Positions 8,382-17,314 of a DNA stretch of 64,000 nt are shown piece by piece; position 1 is the stretch's first letter; each line of letters begins with the position of its first letter. Where the stretch lies: positions 1 to 64,000 of the forward strand of contig NZ_CP004394.1 in NCBI RefSeq assembly GCF_000819565.1, read 5' to 3'. The notes beneath the pieces were generated by a model. The model made no database searches, was not told the DNA's origin, and was given only the letters and a program-made list of their open reading frames with translations. A program made the position numbers and the translations under genes. Origin of the DNA: Celeribacter indicus (GTDB taxonomy: Bacteria > Pseudomonadota > Alphaproteobacteria > Rhodobacterales > Rhodobacteraceae).

Positions 8382-9281
8382 TCAGGGGATGAAGACCACG
8401 GTGCGGTTGTCGTTGAGCATCACCCGGCCCTCGAGGTGGAATTTCACCGCGCGGGCGAGGACGCGGGATTCGATGTCGCGGCCGGTGGCGACGAAATCCT
8501 CGGCGGACATGGAATGGCTCACGCGCTCGGTCTCCTGTTCGATGATCGGCCCTTCGTCGAGATCCGGCGTCACGTAATGCGCCGTCGCGCCGATCAGCTT
8601 CACCCCGCGTTCATGCGCCTGGTGATAGGGCTTCGCCCCCTTGAAGGACGGCAGGAAGGAATGGTGGATGTTGATGATCATGCCATAGAAGCGGTTCGAC
8701 AGCTCGTTCGTCAGCACCTGCATGTAGCGGGCGAGGATGATGAGCTCGGCCCCGGTCTCCTGCACGAGCGCGGCGAGCCTGTCTTCCTGCTCGGCCTTGT
8801 TGTCCTTGTTCACCGGCCAGTAATGGAAGGGGATGCCCTCCTGTTCGGCCACCTTGCGCGCGTCCTCGTGGTTCGACACGATCGCGGCGACCTCGGCATC
8901 GAGCCAGCCGACCTTGATCTGGTAGAGCAGGTGCAGCATCGCATGGTCGAATTTCGACACCATGATGACGATCCTCGGGCGGCGCGTCTGGTCCTCGACC
9001 TTGAGCTTCAGGTCAAAGCGGTCCACCGCCGGTTTCAGCGCCAGTTCGACGGCGTCCTTGCTGGTCTGCTCGGGAAAGAGGCAGGCCATGCGCAGGAAGA
9101 ACTTGTTGGTCTGGCGGTCCCAGAACTGGTTCGATTCCGCGATATTCGCCCCCCGCGCGGACATGGCGGAGGTGACGGCGGCGACGATGCCGCGCTGGTC
9201 GTCGCAGGCGATGCGCAGGATGTAGGAAGAAGAGCTCATTGTCTGCCGGTCCGTGTGAAGACGTTGGAGGGGGATCGTCAT
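8382..9281 (-). CDS. purU: PurU, formyltetrahydrofolate deformylase
   Basis: A 299-residue enzyme that hydrolyses 10-formyl-THF to formate and THF, regenerating free THF for continued demethylation. An N-terminal ACT domain (about residues 20-100, starting [14 protein letters not shown]) precedes the formyltransferase-like catalytic domain. That domain carries [18 protein letters not shown] and [16 protein letters not shown]. The ATG at 9281 overlaps the etfA stop as ATGA and has GGAG eight bases upstream. An internal ATG at 9239, closer to the usual N-terminus, has no clear ribosome binding site. PurU next to sarcosine or dimethylglycine genes is a known arrangement in betaine degraders. Confidence 0.93.
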   Translation of the reverse strand: MTIPLQRLHTDRQTMSSSSYILRIACDDQRGIVAAVTSAMSARGANIAESNQFWDRQTNKFFLRMACLFPEQTSKDAVELALKPAVDRFDLKLKVEDQTRRPRIVIMVSKFDHAMLHLLYQIKVGWLDAEVAAIVSNHEDARKVAEQEGIPFHYWPVNKDNKAEQEDRLAALVQETGAELIILARYMQVLTNELSNRFYGMIINIHHSFLPSFKGAKPYHQAHERGVKLIGATAHYVTPDLDEGPIIEQETERVSHSMSAEDFVATGRDIESRVLARAVKFHLEGRVMLNDNRTVVFIP

Positions 9282-10210
9282 AGCTGGCGCTCCAGTTCGG
9301 GGACGACCTCGAAGAGGTCGCCGACGAGGCCGTAATCGGCCACCTGAAAGATCGGGGCATCTTCGTCGGTATTGATCGCGACGATGATCCTGCTGTCCTT
9401 CATGCCCGCGAGGTGCTGGATCGCACCGGAGATGCCGCAGGCGATGTAGAGATCGGGGGCGACCACCTTGCCGGTCTGGCCGACCTGGAGGTCGTTCGGG
9501 GCATAGCCCGCGTCCACCGCCGCGCGCGAGGCGCCGATGGCGCCGCCGAGCCTGTCGGCAAGCGGGGTGATGACCTCCCGGAATTTTTCCTCCGACCCGA
9601 GGGCGCGGCCGCCGGAGACGATGATCTTCGCGGAGGTGAGCTCGGGCCGGTCGCTTTGCGACAGGATGTTCTCGACGAAGCGGGACAGGTCCGCGCCCTC
9701 CGCCGGCACGTCCACGGCGGCGACCGGGGCGGACCCGCCCTCTGCCGCGGCGGCGAAGCCTGCGGTGCGCAGGGTCAGCACCCGGATCCGGTCGGTGGAT
9801 TGCACCACCTCGACCGCATTGCCCGCGTAGATCGGGCGCTTGAACGTGTCGGGCGCGACGATCTCGGTCACCTCCGACACCTGCATCACGTCGAGCAGGG
9901 CGGCGACACGCGGGAGCACGTTCTTGCCGGTGGTGGTCGCCGGGGCGAGGATCGTGTCGTAGTCGCCCGCGAGCGACACGATGAGCGCGGCGGAGGGCTC
10001 GGCAAGGCGGTGTTCGAGCGCGTCGCTCTCCGCCACGAGCACCTTGCGCACGCCGGCGAGCTTCGCGGCGGCCGCGGCCGCGGCGGCGGCGTCCTTGCCC
10101 GCGATCAGGATGTCGATCTCGCCACCGATCTGCGCGGCCGCGGTGAGCGTCCTGGCGGTCTGGTCCGACAGGGTCGCGTTGTCATGGTCTGCAAAAAGGA
10201 GAATGGCCAT
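9278..10210 (-). CDS. etfA: Electron transfer flavoprotein alpha subunit
   Basis: A 310-residue EtfA that carries the FAD of the ETF heterodimer. The N-terminal part begins [12 protein letters not shown]. The C-terminal FAD domain shows [12 protein letters not shown], the [20 protein letters not shown] segment and [16 protein letters not shown], all hallmarks of the family. It follows etfB by 17 bases and overlaps purU by four. In this operon it most likely takes electrons from the dimethylglycine dehydrogenase and passes them to ETF-ubiquinone oxidoreductase, which is not in the window. Start 10210 has an AGGA box about nine bases upstream. Confidence 0.94.
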   Translation of the reverse strand: MAILLFADHDNATLSDQTARTLTAAAQIGGEIDILIAGKDAAAAAAAAAKLAGVRKVLVAESDALEHRLAEPSAALIVSLAGDYDTILAPATTTGKNVLPRVAALLDVMQVSEVTEIVAPDTFKRPIYAGNAVEVVQSTDRIRVLTLRTAGFAAAAEGGSAPVAAVDVPAEGADLSRFVENILSQSDRPELTSAKIIVSGGRALGSEEKFREVITPLADRLGGAIGASRAAVDAGYAPNDLQVGQTGKVVAPDLYIACGISGAIQHLAGMKDSRIIVAINTDEDAPIFQVADYGLVGDLFEVVPELERQL

Positions 10211-10227
10211 GGAGGGGGTCCTTTCGG

Positions 10228-10977
10228 TCAGATGACGCCGGCTTCGGCTCTGAGCTTTTCGATCAGCTCGGCGGGGGTGGCGAGCCTGATCCCCGCCTGG
10301 CGCTGCACCGGCTCCTCGACGCGCAGCACGGTCAGGCGGCGCTCGACGGTGACGCCGAATTCCTCGGGCGTCTTCGTCTCGAGCGGCTTCTTCTTGGCCT
10401 TCATGATGTTCGGCAGGGAGGCATAGCGCGGCTCGTTGAGGCGCAGGTCGGCGGTGACGACGGCGGGGAGCGTGACCTCGATGGCCTGAAGGCCGCCGTC
10501 CACCTCCCGCGTGACCTTCGCCGTGCCGTCGCCGAGCGCGATCTCGGAGGCGAAGGTCGCCTGCGGCCAGCCGAGCAGGGCGGAGAGCATCTGGCCCGTC
10601 TGGTTGGCATCGTCGTCGATTGCCTGCTTGCCGAGGATCACGAGGCCGGGCGCCTCGGCGGAGACCACGGCCCGGAGCAGCTTTGCCACGGCGAGCGGTT
10701 CGACCGGACCCTCCGCGGCGATCAGGATCGCACGATCGGCGCCCATGGCGAGCGCGGTGCGCAGCACGTCCTGCGCCTGTGCCGGGCCGATGGAGACGGC
10801 GACGACCTCGTCGGCCTTGCCCGCTTCCTTCAGGCGCACGGCCTCCTCGACGGCGATCTCGTCGAAGGGGTTCATCGACATTTTCACGTTGGAGAGATCG
10901 ACACCCGTGCGGTCCGCCCGGACGCGGATCTTCACGTTGTAATCGACCACCCGCTTCACGGGCACGAGTACCTTCAT
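10228..10977 (-). CDS. etfB: Electron transfer flavoprotein beta subunit
   Basis: A 249-residue EtfB beginning [18 protein letters not shown], the usual family N-terminus. The AMP-binding and signature region includes [20 protein letters not shown], and the [16 protein letters not shown] stretch is characteristic. It is the first gene of the five-gene minus-strand operon etfB-etfA-purU-folD-DMGDH. I chose the ATG at 10977, six bases after GAGAGG; the ATG at 10983 would abut that box. The divergent regulator gene begins about 300 bases upstream. Confidence 0.94.
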   Translation of the reverse strand: MKVLVPVKRVVDYNVKIRVRADRTGVDLSNVKMSMNPFDEIAVEEAVRLKEAGKADEVVAVSIGPAQAQDVLRTALAMGADRAILIAAEGPVEPLAVAKLLRAVVSAEAPGLVILGKQAIDDDANQTGQMLSALLGWPQATFASEIALGDGTAKVTREVDGGLQAIEVTLPAVVTADLRLNEPRYASLPNIMKAKKKPLETKTPEEFGVTVERRLTVLRVEEPVQRQAGIRLATPAELIEKLRAEAGVI

Positions 10978-11283
10978 CTTCATCCTCTCTCTGTCGGAGC
11001 CCGACGCCGATCCCGCGGTGCCGGACAGGTCCGCGCCATTGGCGGGACCGTTTTTTGTTTCGGGTCGCGGGGGACATCGCCGGGGCGAGGCCTTTGCGGT
11101 CCCACCGGTCGTATGCCGGTGTTGGTCGTCCGATCCCGCCGGGCCGCTTTCCGCGACCGTCGCATTGCGGTATCGTGACAGGGAGCGTGGCGACTTTTTG
11201 CGTCGCGAAATAGAACATTTGCGTCGAAGCGGGATTATCGCTACGACACATGCTGCTCATCGCCCTCGTGTTGGAGATGCACA
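10978..11283. promoter_or_regulatory. Divergent control region between etfB and the GlxA-type regulator
   Basis: A gene-free 306 bases serving the etfB operon (leftward) and the regulator gene (rightward). It contains two direct copies of TTTGCGTCG (11197-11205 and 11218-11226), 21 bases apart, about two helical turns, as expected for tandem AraC-family half-sites. At 11028-11056 a hairpin (GGTCC[G]CGCC with GGCGGGACC, one-base bulge) followed by TTTTTT resembles a plus-strand terminator. No plus-strand gene lies upstream of it, so it may belong to an unannotated short transcript or act in the etfB leader. Confidence 0.55.
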
Positions 11284-12333
11284 ATGGTCACGATTCCCGA
11301 GTCTCGCGACACGCTCGCCCCGGTGCGGCCCGGCAGCCTGCGCGCGATGAAGCCGCGCGCGGAGGGACCGCGCCTGTCGGTCGGATTCATCCTTGCCAAG
11401 CGCTTCACGCTCTGCGCCTTCGCGAATTTCGTCGATGTGCTGCGGCTCGCGGCCGACGAGGGCGACCGCAGCCGCCCGATCCTGTGCAGCTGGACGGTGC
11501 TGTCGGACACGATGGACCCGGTCGCCTCGAGCAGCGGCATCACCGTGCAGCCGAAGGAGCGCCTCGGCGATCCGCGCCGGTTCGATTACATCGTCGTGGT
11601 CGGCGGGCTGATGGACGAAACGCCCAGCCTCGGCCCGGCCTATCACCAGTTCCTGCACCGTGCCGCGGCGGCGGGGATCCCGCTGGTCGGGGTGTGCACG
11701 GGGGCGTTCTTCCTGCACCAGGCGGGGTTGCTCGATGGCTACCGCTGCTGCGTGAGCTGGTTCCATCACTCTGATTTCCTTGAGGAATTTGAAGGGCTCG
11801 ATCCGGTGGCCGACCAGATCTTCGTCGTCGACCGCGACCGGCTCACCTGTTCGGGCGGGGCAAGTTCGGCCCATCTTGCCGCCTATCTGGTGGACAAGCA
11901 TGTCGGGCGCGCCCAGGCCAGCAAGAGCCTGCATATCATGATCATCGACGACGCGCTCCAGGCGGAGAAGCCGCAGCCGGGCCTGCCGCTCGATCTCAAG
12001 ACGCGGGATCCGATCGTGCAGCGCGCGCTCCTGCTGATGCAGCAGAATATCGACACGCCGATCTCGGTGCAGGACATCGCGCAGAAGATGGGCAACAGCA
12101 AACGCCAGATCGAACGCCATTTCCGCCTCGCGCTCGACACCTCGCCGCAGGCGGCCTTTCTCGACATGCGGCTCGATTTCGCGCGCCACCTCGTCGAGAA
12201 CAGCCAGAAATCGGTGGCCCAGATCGCGGTGGACTGCGGATTCTGCGATTCGTCGCACCTGAGCCGGATGTTCCGGCGCCGCTACGGCTGTACGCCGCAG
12301 TCGTTCCGCCGTCCCGTGGCGGTGCAGGACTGA
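11284..12333 (+). CDS. GlxA-family (DJ-1/PfpI + AraC) activator, GbdR-like
   Basis: A 349-residue transcription factor. Residues about 30-200 form a DJ-1/PfpI-like ligand-sensing domain with VGVCTGAFFLHQAGLLDG. Residues about 245-345 carry two AraC helix-turn-helix motifs (ISVQDIAQKMGNSKRQIERH and VAQIAVDCGFCDSSHLSRMF). This is the architecture of GbdR, which activates glycine betaine and dimethylglycine genes in Pseudomonas, and of CdhR and ArgR. It is divergent from the etf-DMGDH operon and upstream of fdhA, so control of the betaine island is the simplest hypothesis. The ligand cannot be read from sequence. Confidence 0.85.
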   Translation: MVTIPESRDTLAPVRPGSLRAMKPRAEGPRLSVGFILAKRFTLCAFANFVDVLRLAADEGDRSRPILCSWTVLSDTMDPVASSSGITVQPKERLGDPRRFDYIVVVGGLMDETPSLGPAYHQFLHRAAAAGIPLVGVCTGAFFLHQAGLLDGYRCCVSWFHHSDFLEEFEGLDPVADQIFVVDRDRLTCSGGASSAHLAAYLVDKHVGRAQASKSLHIMIIDDALQAEKPQPGLPLDLKTRDPIVQRALLLMQQNIDTPISVQDIAQKMGNSKRQIERHFRLALDTSPQAAFLDMRLDFARHLVENSQKSVAQIAVDCGFCDSSHLSRMFRRRYGCTPQSFRRPVAVQD

Positions 12334-12491
12334 GGGCGGCGCCGGCGTCTCTCCGCCGAGCGGGGGCGCGGGGCCGGCGCGACGCAGATCTCCTGTCCGT
12401 TTGCCTCATCCCTTCTCGCGGCGGGAGGTGCGCCGGCCGATGCTCCTCCGGAGCGGGGTGCGATCCCGCCAGCCAAAAGGGAGGAGAAAAC

Positions 12492-13682
12492 ATGAGTTCC
12501 AACAGAGGTGTCGTCTATGTCGGACCCGGCAAGGTCGAGGTGCGGGACATTCCCGATCCGGTGATGTCCGCGCCCGATGACGGGCGCAAGCTCGACCATG
12601 CGGTGATCCTGAAGGTCGTTTCGACCAATATCTGCGGCTCCGACCAGCATATGGTGCGCGGGCGGACCACGGCGCCCGCGGGCCTCGTGCTCGGCCACGA
12701 GATCACCGGCGAGGTGATCGAGAAGGGCAGCGATGTGGAGATGCTCGAGATCGGGGATATCGTTTCGGTCCCGTTCAACGTCGCCTGCGGGCGCTGCCGC
12801 TGTTGCCGGGAACAGGACACGGGCGTCTGCCTCACCGTGAACCCGGCCCGCGCGGGCGGGGCCTATGGCTATGTCGACATGGGCGGCTGGGTCGGCGGGC
12901 AGGCGCGCTATGTGATGGTGCCCTATGCCGATTTCAACCTGCTGAAATTCCCGGATCGCGATCAGGCGCTCGAGAGGATCCGCGATCTGACGATGCTGTC
13001 GGACATCCTGCCGACCGGCTTTCACGGCGCGGTCTCCGCAGGCGTGGGGGTCGGCTCGGTGGTCTATGTCGCGGGGGCGGGGCCGGTTGGGCTTGCCGCC
13101 GCGGCCTCCGCGCAGATCCTCGGCGCGGCCGTGGTGATGGTCGGGGATTTCAACAGGGAACGGCTCGACCACGCGGAGAAGATGGGCTTTGCCCCCGTCG
13201 ACCTGAACGCGGGCGACCGGCTCGGCGAGATGATCGCGGAGATCACCGGCAGCCCGGAGGTGGACGCGGCCATCGACGCCGTCGGCTTCGAGGCGCGCGG
13301 CCATGCGGGCGGGGAACAGCCCGCCATCGTGCTCAACCAGATGATGGAGATCACCCGTCCGGCGGGCGATATCGGCATTCCAGGCCTTTACGTGACCGAG
13401 GATCCCGGCGCGGTGGACGATGCCGCGAAGGTCGGCAGCCTGTCGCTGCGCTTCGGACTCGGCTGGGCGAAGGCGCAGAGCTTCCACACCGGACAGACGC
13501 CGGTGCTGCGGTACAACCGCCAGCTCATGCAGGCGATCCTGCACGGGCGCCTGCCGATCGCCGACATCGTGAATGCGCAGGTGATCTCGCTCGAGGATGC
13601 GGCGCAGGGCTATGAGGCCTTCGACCACGGGGCGGCGAAGAAATTCGTGCTCGATCCGCACGGGATGCTGAAGGCGGGGTGA
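12492..13682 (+). CDS. fdhA: Glutathione-independent formaldehyde dehydrogenase
   Basis: A 396-residue zinc-dependent medium-chain dehydrogenase matching the FdhA/formaldehyde dismutase branch (EC 1.2.1.46 type). The catalytic zinc ligands are Cys48 (NICGSDQH) and His69/Glu70 (GHEITGEV). The structural-zinc cysteines are at about 99, 102, 105 and 113. The Rossmann motif is VYVAGAGPVGLAAA. It oxidises formaldehyde to formate with NAD. In this setting it would remove the formaldehyde released by the Rieske betaine demethylase. It has its own strong GGAGG-type ribosome binding site and lies 158 bases after the regulator gene. Confidence 0.92.
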   Translation: MSSNRGVVYVGPGKVEVRDIPDPVMSAPDDGRKLDHAVILKVVSTNICGSDQHMVRGRTTAPAGLVLGHEITGEVIEKGSDVEMLEIGDIVSVPFNVACGRCRCCREQDTGVCLTVNPARAGGAYGYVDMGGWVGGQARYVMVPYADFNLLKFPDRDQALERIRDLTMLSDILPTGFHGAVSAGVGVGSVVYVAGAGPVGLAAAASAQILGAAVVMVGDFNRERLDHAEKMGFAPVDLNAGDRLGEMIAEITGSPEVDAAIDAVGFEARGHAGGEQPAIVLNQMMEITRPAGDIGIPGLYVTEDPGAVDDAAKVGSLSLRFGLGWAKAQSFHTGQTPVLRYNRQLMQAILHGRLPIADIVNAQVISLEDAAQGYEAFDHGAAKKFVLDPHGMLKAG

Positions 13683-13827
13683 GATCCGGCCGGGCGGCCG
13701 CGTGCTGCGGTCGTCCCATTGCGCCCGTCATGTCGCGGCGGGGCGCAGGTCGGTCCTGGCGGGGCGGGACGCAGCGGCGCCTGCCCTCATCCTGCCCCGC
13801 GCGCGGGACAGGCCGGCTGGCGTCGGC

Positions 13828-13947
13828 TCAGGCCTTGTGCGGCGCGGGCGCGGAGATGTGGAAAAGGCGGGCGAAGGCGTTCTTCAGGGCGGCGGCGCGC
13901 TCGGCCTTTGCATCGCTGACGATCTTCGCATATTCGGTGCGGGTCAT
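13828..13947 (-). CDS. Small 39-residue protein, unrecognised
   Basis: A short reading frame starting MTRTEYAKIVSDAKAERAAA and ending ISAPAPHKA, mostly alanine/lysine-rich and predicted helical. GGAG lies seven bases before the ATG. It is convergent with fdhA and lies beyond the TRAP permease gene, from which it is separated by a strong hairpin (14067-14093). Small charged helical proteins are common in Rhodobacteraceae, but I do not recognise a family. Support is the ribosome binding site and sensible composition only. Confidence 0.45.
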   Translation of the reverse strand: MTRTEYAKIVSDAKAERAAALKNAFARLFHISAPAPHKA

Positions 13948-14066
13948 GGCTGTGCTCCAGGTTTCGTTTTCTGTTGAACGGAACATAGGGGCAGGGGCCG
14001 GGAGGCAGTAGGTACAATGCTGCATGGCGGAATTGCTGCGGCTGCATAATGCCGCGGATGCAGCGT

Positions 14067-14093
14067 CGGGGGGCGCGGCACCCACGCCCCCCG
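14067..14093 (-). terminator. Hairpin after the TRAP operon
   Basis: A perfect 9-bp stem (CGGGGGGCG with CGCCCCCCG) and a nine-base loop begin seven bases beyond the stop codon of the TRAP large permease. There is no T run, so it is either a weak intrinsic terminator or a 3'-end stabiliser. Confidence 0.5.
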
Positions 14094-14099
14094 GAGGGT

Positions 14100-15383
14100 C
14101 TAGTTCATCGTCGAGGGCAGCCAGAGCACGAGCTCGGGGAAGGCCACCAGCAGGGCGACGAGGATCAGGTGGGCGATGACATGCGGGAAGGCGCCCCGGA
14201 AGACCTCGCCCACGGGCAGCCGCGTGTATTTCGAGATGACGAACACGTTGATCCCCAATGGCGGGGTGAGCACCCCGATCTCGCCCATCACGATGGTGAT
14301 CACCGCGAACCAGATCGGATCGTAGCCGAGCTGGAGCATCAGCGGCGTGACGATCGGCACGGTCAGGATCAGCATCGCGATGAGATCCATGAAACAGCCG
14401 AGGATCAGGTAGATCGCCAGGATCGCGATCAGGATCGCGAGCGAGGGGATCTGTGAGTCGACGAGCCAGCCGACGAGCGACTGGGTCGCCTGGGTCATCG
14501 TCAGGAAGTAGACGAAGACCTGCGCGCCGAGGAAGATCATCGCGATCATGCAGCTCGCCTCGAGCGTCGAGACGCCGGCCTGCACGAACTGCCTGAAGCT
14601 CGTGCCGCGCAGCAGCGCGAGCAGGAAGGCGCCGAGCGCCCCCATGGCGGAGGCTTCGGTCGGCGTGCCGACACCGGTGTAGATCACCACGGTCACCATC
14701 GAGAACAGCAGGATGAAGGACCAGGCATGCCGCAGCGAGGCGATCTTTTCCCACCAGCCGTAGCTTTGCGCGGCGGGCGCGTGCTCGGGGTTGCGCCAGA
14801 CGAGGAAGAGGATGGTGAGCATGATCGCGAGCGTCACGAGAATGCCCGGAACCACCCCGGCGATCAGCAGTTTCGCGACGCTCATGTCGGCAAGCAGCGC
14901 GTAGATGATCATCGCCCCGCTCGGCGGGATCAGCATCGCGAGCGTGCCCGAGATCGCCACCACGCCGGAGGCGAGCCGGGTGTCGTAGCCCTGTTTCACC
15001 ATGCCGGGGATGGTGGTGGAGGCGAGGGTGGCCGCGGCCGCCGTGCTCGAGCCGGAGATCGCGCCGAAGGCCGCGCCGGTGAGCGCGGTGGCATGGGCGA
15101 GCCCGCCCGGCGTGCGCCCCATCCATTTCTTCGCGATGTCGAACATCTCCTCGCTGATCCCGCTCGCGACGATGAAATTGGCCATGAGGATGAACATGGG
15201 GATCATCACGAATTCATAGCTGTGCACGGCGCCGAGCGGCGTCGTGGCGAGGATCCCGGTGGCGAGCTGGAGCCCCCCGACGAGGTAGAGCCCGACGCCG
15301 CCCGCGAGCGCGAGCGCGACGGAGACCGGCAGGCCGACGATCAGCAGGACCGCCAGGAGCAGAAAACCAACAGTAATTTCCAT
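14100..15383 (-). CDS. TRAP transporter large permease (DctM-type)
   Basis: A 427-residue integral membrane protein with about 12 hydrophobic segments. Typical DctM sequences are present: MIPMFILMANFIVASGISEEMF, quoted in parts, with GRTPGGLAHATALTGAAFGA and MLIPPSGAMIIYALL. It is the ion-coupled transport subunit of a tripartite ATP-independent carrier, normally importing organic acids. The start overlaps the stop of the small permease gene as ATGA. Together with the two upstream genes it forms a complete TRAP system. The substrate cannot be told from the sequence. Confidence 0.93.
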   Translation of the reverse strand: MEITVGFLLLAVLLIVGLPVSVALALAGGVGLYLVGGLQLATGILATTPLGAVHSYEFVMIPMFILMANFIVASGISEEMFDIAKKWMGRTPGGLAHATALTGAAFGAISGSSTAAAATLASTTIPGMVKQGYDTRLASGVVAISGTLAMLIPPSGAMIIYALLADMSVAKLLIAGVVPGILVTLAIMLTILFLVWRNPEHAPAAQSYGWWEKIASLRHAWSFILLFSMVTVVIYTGVGTPTEASAMGALGAFLLALLRGTSFRQFVQAGVSTLEASCMIAMIFLGAQVFVYFLTMTQATQSLVGWLVDSQIPSLAILIAILAIYLILGCFMDLIAMLILTVPIVTPLMLQLGYDPIWFAVITIVMGEIGVLTPPLGINVFVISKYTRLPVGEVFRGAFPHVIAHLILVALLVAFPELVLWLPSTMN

Positions 15384-15988
15384 CAGACGGCCTCTTCCGA
15401 ATGCTCGCGTGTGTCCCCGTCCGGCAGGATCGAGATCGCCTGCGCGCTGTCGCCCGTGACCGCGGCGACGAGCTGGCTCACCCCGATATGCAGGGCGCGC
15501 AGGGTGAAAAGCCCCATCGCCAGGGCAAAGATCGCCTGTTCGGCCCAGATCGGCCAGGGCACCATGCCGGTGGCGACGAGTTTCTGGGACAGGCTGTCGC
15601 TCGCCATGAGGGCGATGCGGTGCGTCATGATCCAGAAGATCGGCGCGGAGGCCAGGAGCCCCAGCCCGATCAGCGCGTGGTAGAGCCGCCGCGGCATCAT
15701 CATCGCGAAGAGATCGACGCCGATATGTCCGCCGCGCCGCAGCACCAGCCCCGCCGGCAGCAGCATCGCCGCCGGCAGCAGGTACATGGTCACGAGGTCG
15801 ACCGTGAAGGTCAGCGGCCTGTTCATCGAATAGCGGCCGAGCGCATCGGCGGCGATCAGCACCATCATGACGAACAGCACGAGGCAGAGAAGGTACAGCA
15901 GCACCGTCTCCACCTGCCTGACCGCCGTGTCGAGGACGCCGCCGGGTCCGAACGGTCCGCGCGGCGGGGATCCTTGTTTCTCACTCAT
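15383..15988 (-). CDS. TRAP transporter small permease (DctQ-type)
   Basis: A 201-residue membrane protein with four hydrophobic helices, the usual DctQ size and topology. The N-terminal 20 residues are Gly/Pro-rich, and the first helix begins near VLLYLLCLVLFVMMVLIAAD. The ADALGRYSMNRPL and RRGGHIGVDLF sequences are characteristic of the family. It bridges the binding protein and the large permease. It lies 58 bases after the binding-protein gene and overlaps the large permease gene by one codon. Confidence 0.9.
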   Translation of the reverse strand: MSEKQGSPPRGPFGPGGVLDTAVRQVETVLLYLLCLVLFVMMVLIAADALGRYSMNRPLTFTVDLVTMYLLPAAMLLPAGLVLRRGGHIGVDLFAMMMPRRLYHALIGLGLLASAPIFWIMTHRIALMASDSLSQKLVATGMVPWPIWAEQAIFALAMGLFTLRALHIGVSQLVAAVTGDSAQAISILPDGDTREHSEEAV

Positions 15989-16046
15989 GTTCCAGCCTCC
16001 CTGGAAGGGGGCGCGGCGCGCGCGAGAGGCGCCCGCGCCGTCTGCA

Positions 16047-17072
16047 TCACTCCGCGTTCACTTCGGCGGTGAATGTCTCGAGCGTCTCGGCCGCGGGCTT
16101 GCCGCGCGCCTCGAGCTGGTCGACCCAGTCCTCGGAGATGCTGGCGAGCGTCTCCTCGAGCTGTGCGACATCCTCCTCGGACCAGGTGTAGATCTCCATC
16201 CGGCCCGACTCCTGGAGGTCGCGGATCGCGCGGGCCTCGTCCTCGACGGAGAAGCGGCAGAAATTCTCCTCCGCGCGCTTGCCGGCCTCGTCGACCGCGG
16301 CCTTCACCTCGTCGGGAAGCTGCTGGTAGCGCGCCTCCGACATCATCGCGAAGACGCCGGGCGTTCCCATCGAATAGCCGGTGCTGCCGTAATGGGCGAA
16401 TTCGTCATAGCCATAGGTCTCGACCGCGGCGAAGGACATCATCACCGCGTCGAGCGTGCCGCGCTGGAGCGATTGCGTCACCTCGGGGGAGGTCAGTTTC
16501 ACCGGCACCGCGCCGAGCTCACCGACGGTGAGCTCCATCAGCCCGCCCGCGTTGCGCATCTTCAGGCCCTGGAGATCCTCGACCGAGGTGATCTGCCGGC
16601 GCGAGGCGGCGGCGCCATAGGGCGCGTAGACGTAATAGCTGATGACGCGCAGGCCCGCGGGCTTCAGGTCGCTTTCATAGAGCGGGCCGCCCGGTTCGCC
16701 GATGGCGCGGCTCGCGCGCGTGCCGTCGCAGACGTCCTCGACGAGGCCGGGCACCTCGAGAACGCCGAGCAGCGGCAGCTCGCCGCTGCTGACATAGCCG
16801 GTCCCGATCTCGGCGATGTCGACCGCGCCCGCCTTGACGAGGTCGATGAGCTGGCGCGCCTTGCCGGCCTGTTCGGCGGGGTAGAATTCGATCTCGACGG
16901 CGCCGTCGGAAAGCTCCTCGACCTCGTCGATGAAGACCTGGCTGCCCTGGGTGACGCCGTAATGCGACGGCGGCAGGAAGGTCGCGAGCTTGAGCGTCAC
17001 GCTGTCCTGGGCCGACAGCGGTGCGGCGGACAGGCAGAGTGCTGCCACGAGAGATGTCCGAAGTTTGTCCAT
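16047..17072 (-). CDS. TRAP transporter substrate-binding protein (DctP-type)
   Basis: A 341-residue periplasmic binding protein with a clear signal peptide ending ...SAAPLSA just before QD. The mature protein shows the DctP fold signature: [13 protein letters not shown], then [20 protein letters not shown] and [18 protein letters not shown]. The conserved arginine in the KMRNAG segment binds the ligand carboxylate in the family, so an organic acid is expected. First gene of the TRAP operon, divergent from pntA with a 242-base shared upstream region. Confidence 0.93.
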   Translation of the reverse strand: MDKLRTSLVAALCLSAAPLSAQDSVTLKLATFLPPSHYGVTQGSQVFIDEVEELSDGAVEIEFYPAEQAGKARQLIDLVKAGAVDIAEIGTGYVSSGELPLLGVLEVPGLVEDVCDGTRASRAIGEPGGPLYESDLKPAGLRVISYYVYAPYGAAASRRQITSVEDLQGLKMRNAGGLMELTVGELGAVPVKLTSPEVTQSLQRGTLDAVMMSFAAVETYGYDEFAHYGSTGYSMGTPGVFAMMSEARYQQLPDEVKAAVDEAGKRAEENFCRFSVEDEARAIRDLQESGRMEIYTWSEEDVAQLEETLASISEDWVDQLEARGKPAAETLETFTAEVNAE

Positions 17073-17314
17073 GTTTTCCTCCTCAAACTCCAGGTTTCGG
17101 CTGCCCCTCTGGGGCTGCCCCGGAGAGAAAGCAATCGCCGTGCCAATGCGGCGCGGAGGCGGGTCATGGAATTATTTCGGGGGGTATTCAGTTTTGGCTC
17201 GCAAATTGCTTTGCTGCGGTCAAGATGCCGCAGGGCGCTGCGACGGCCGGCCTTCGGGCGCGGGCGGGGCGACGGCGCGGCGGCGGCACGAACGGCAGAA
17301 AGAAGGAAATCCAG

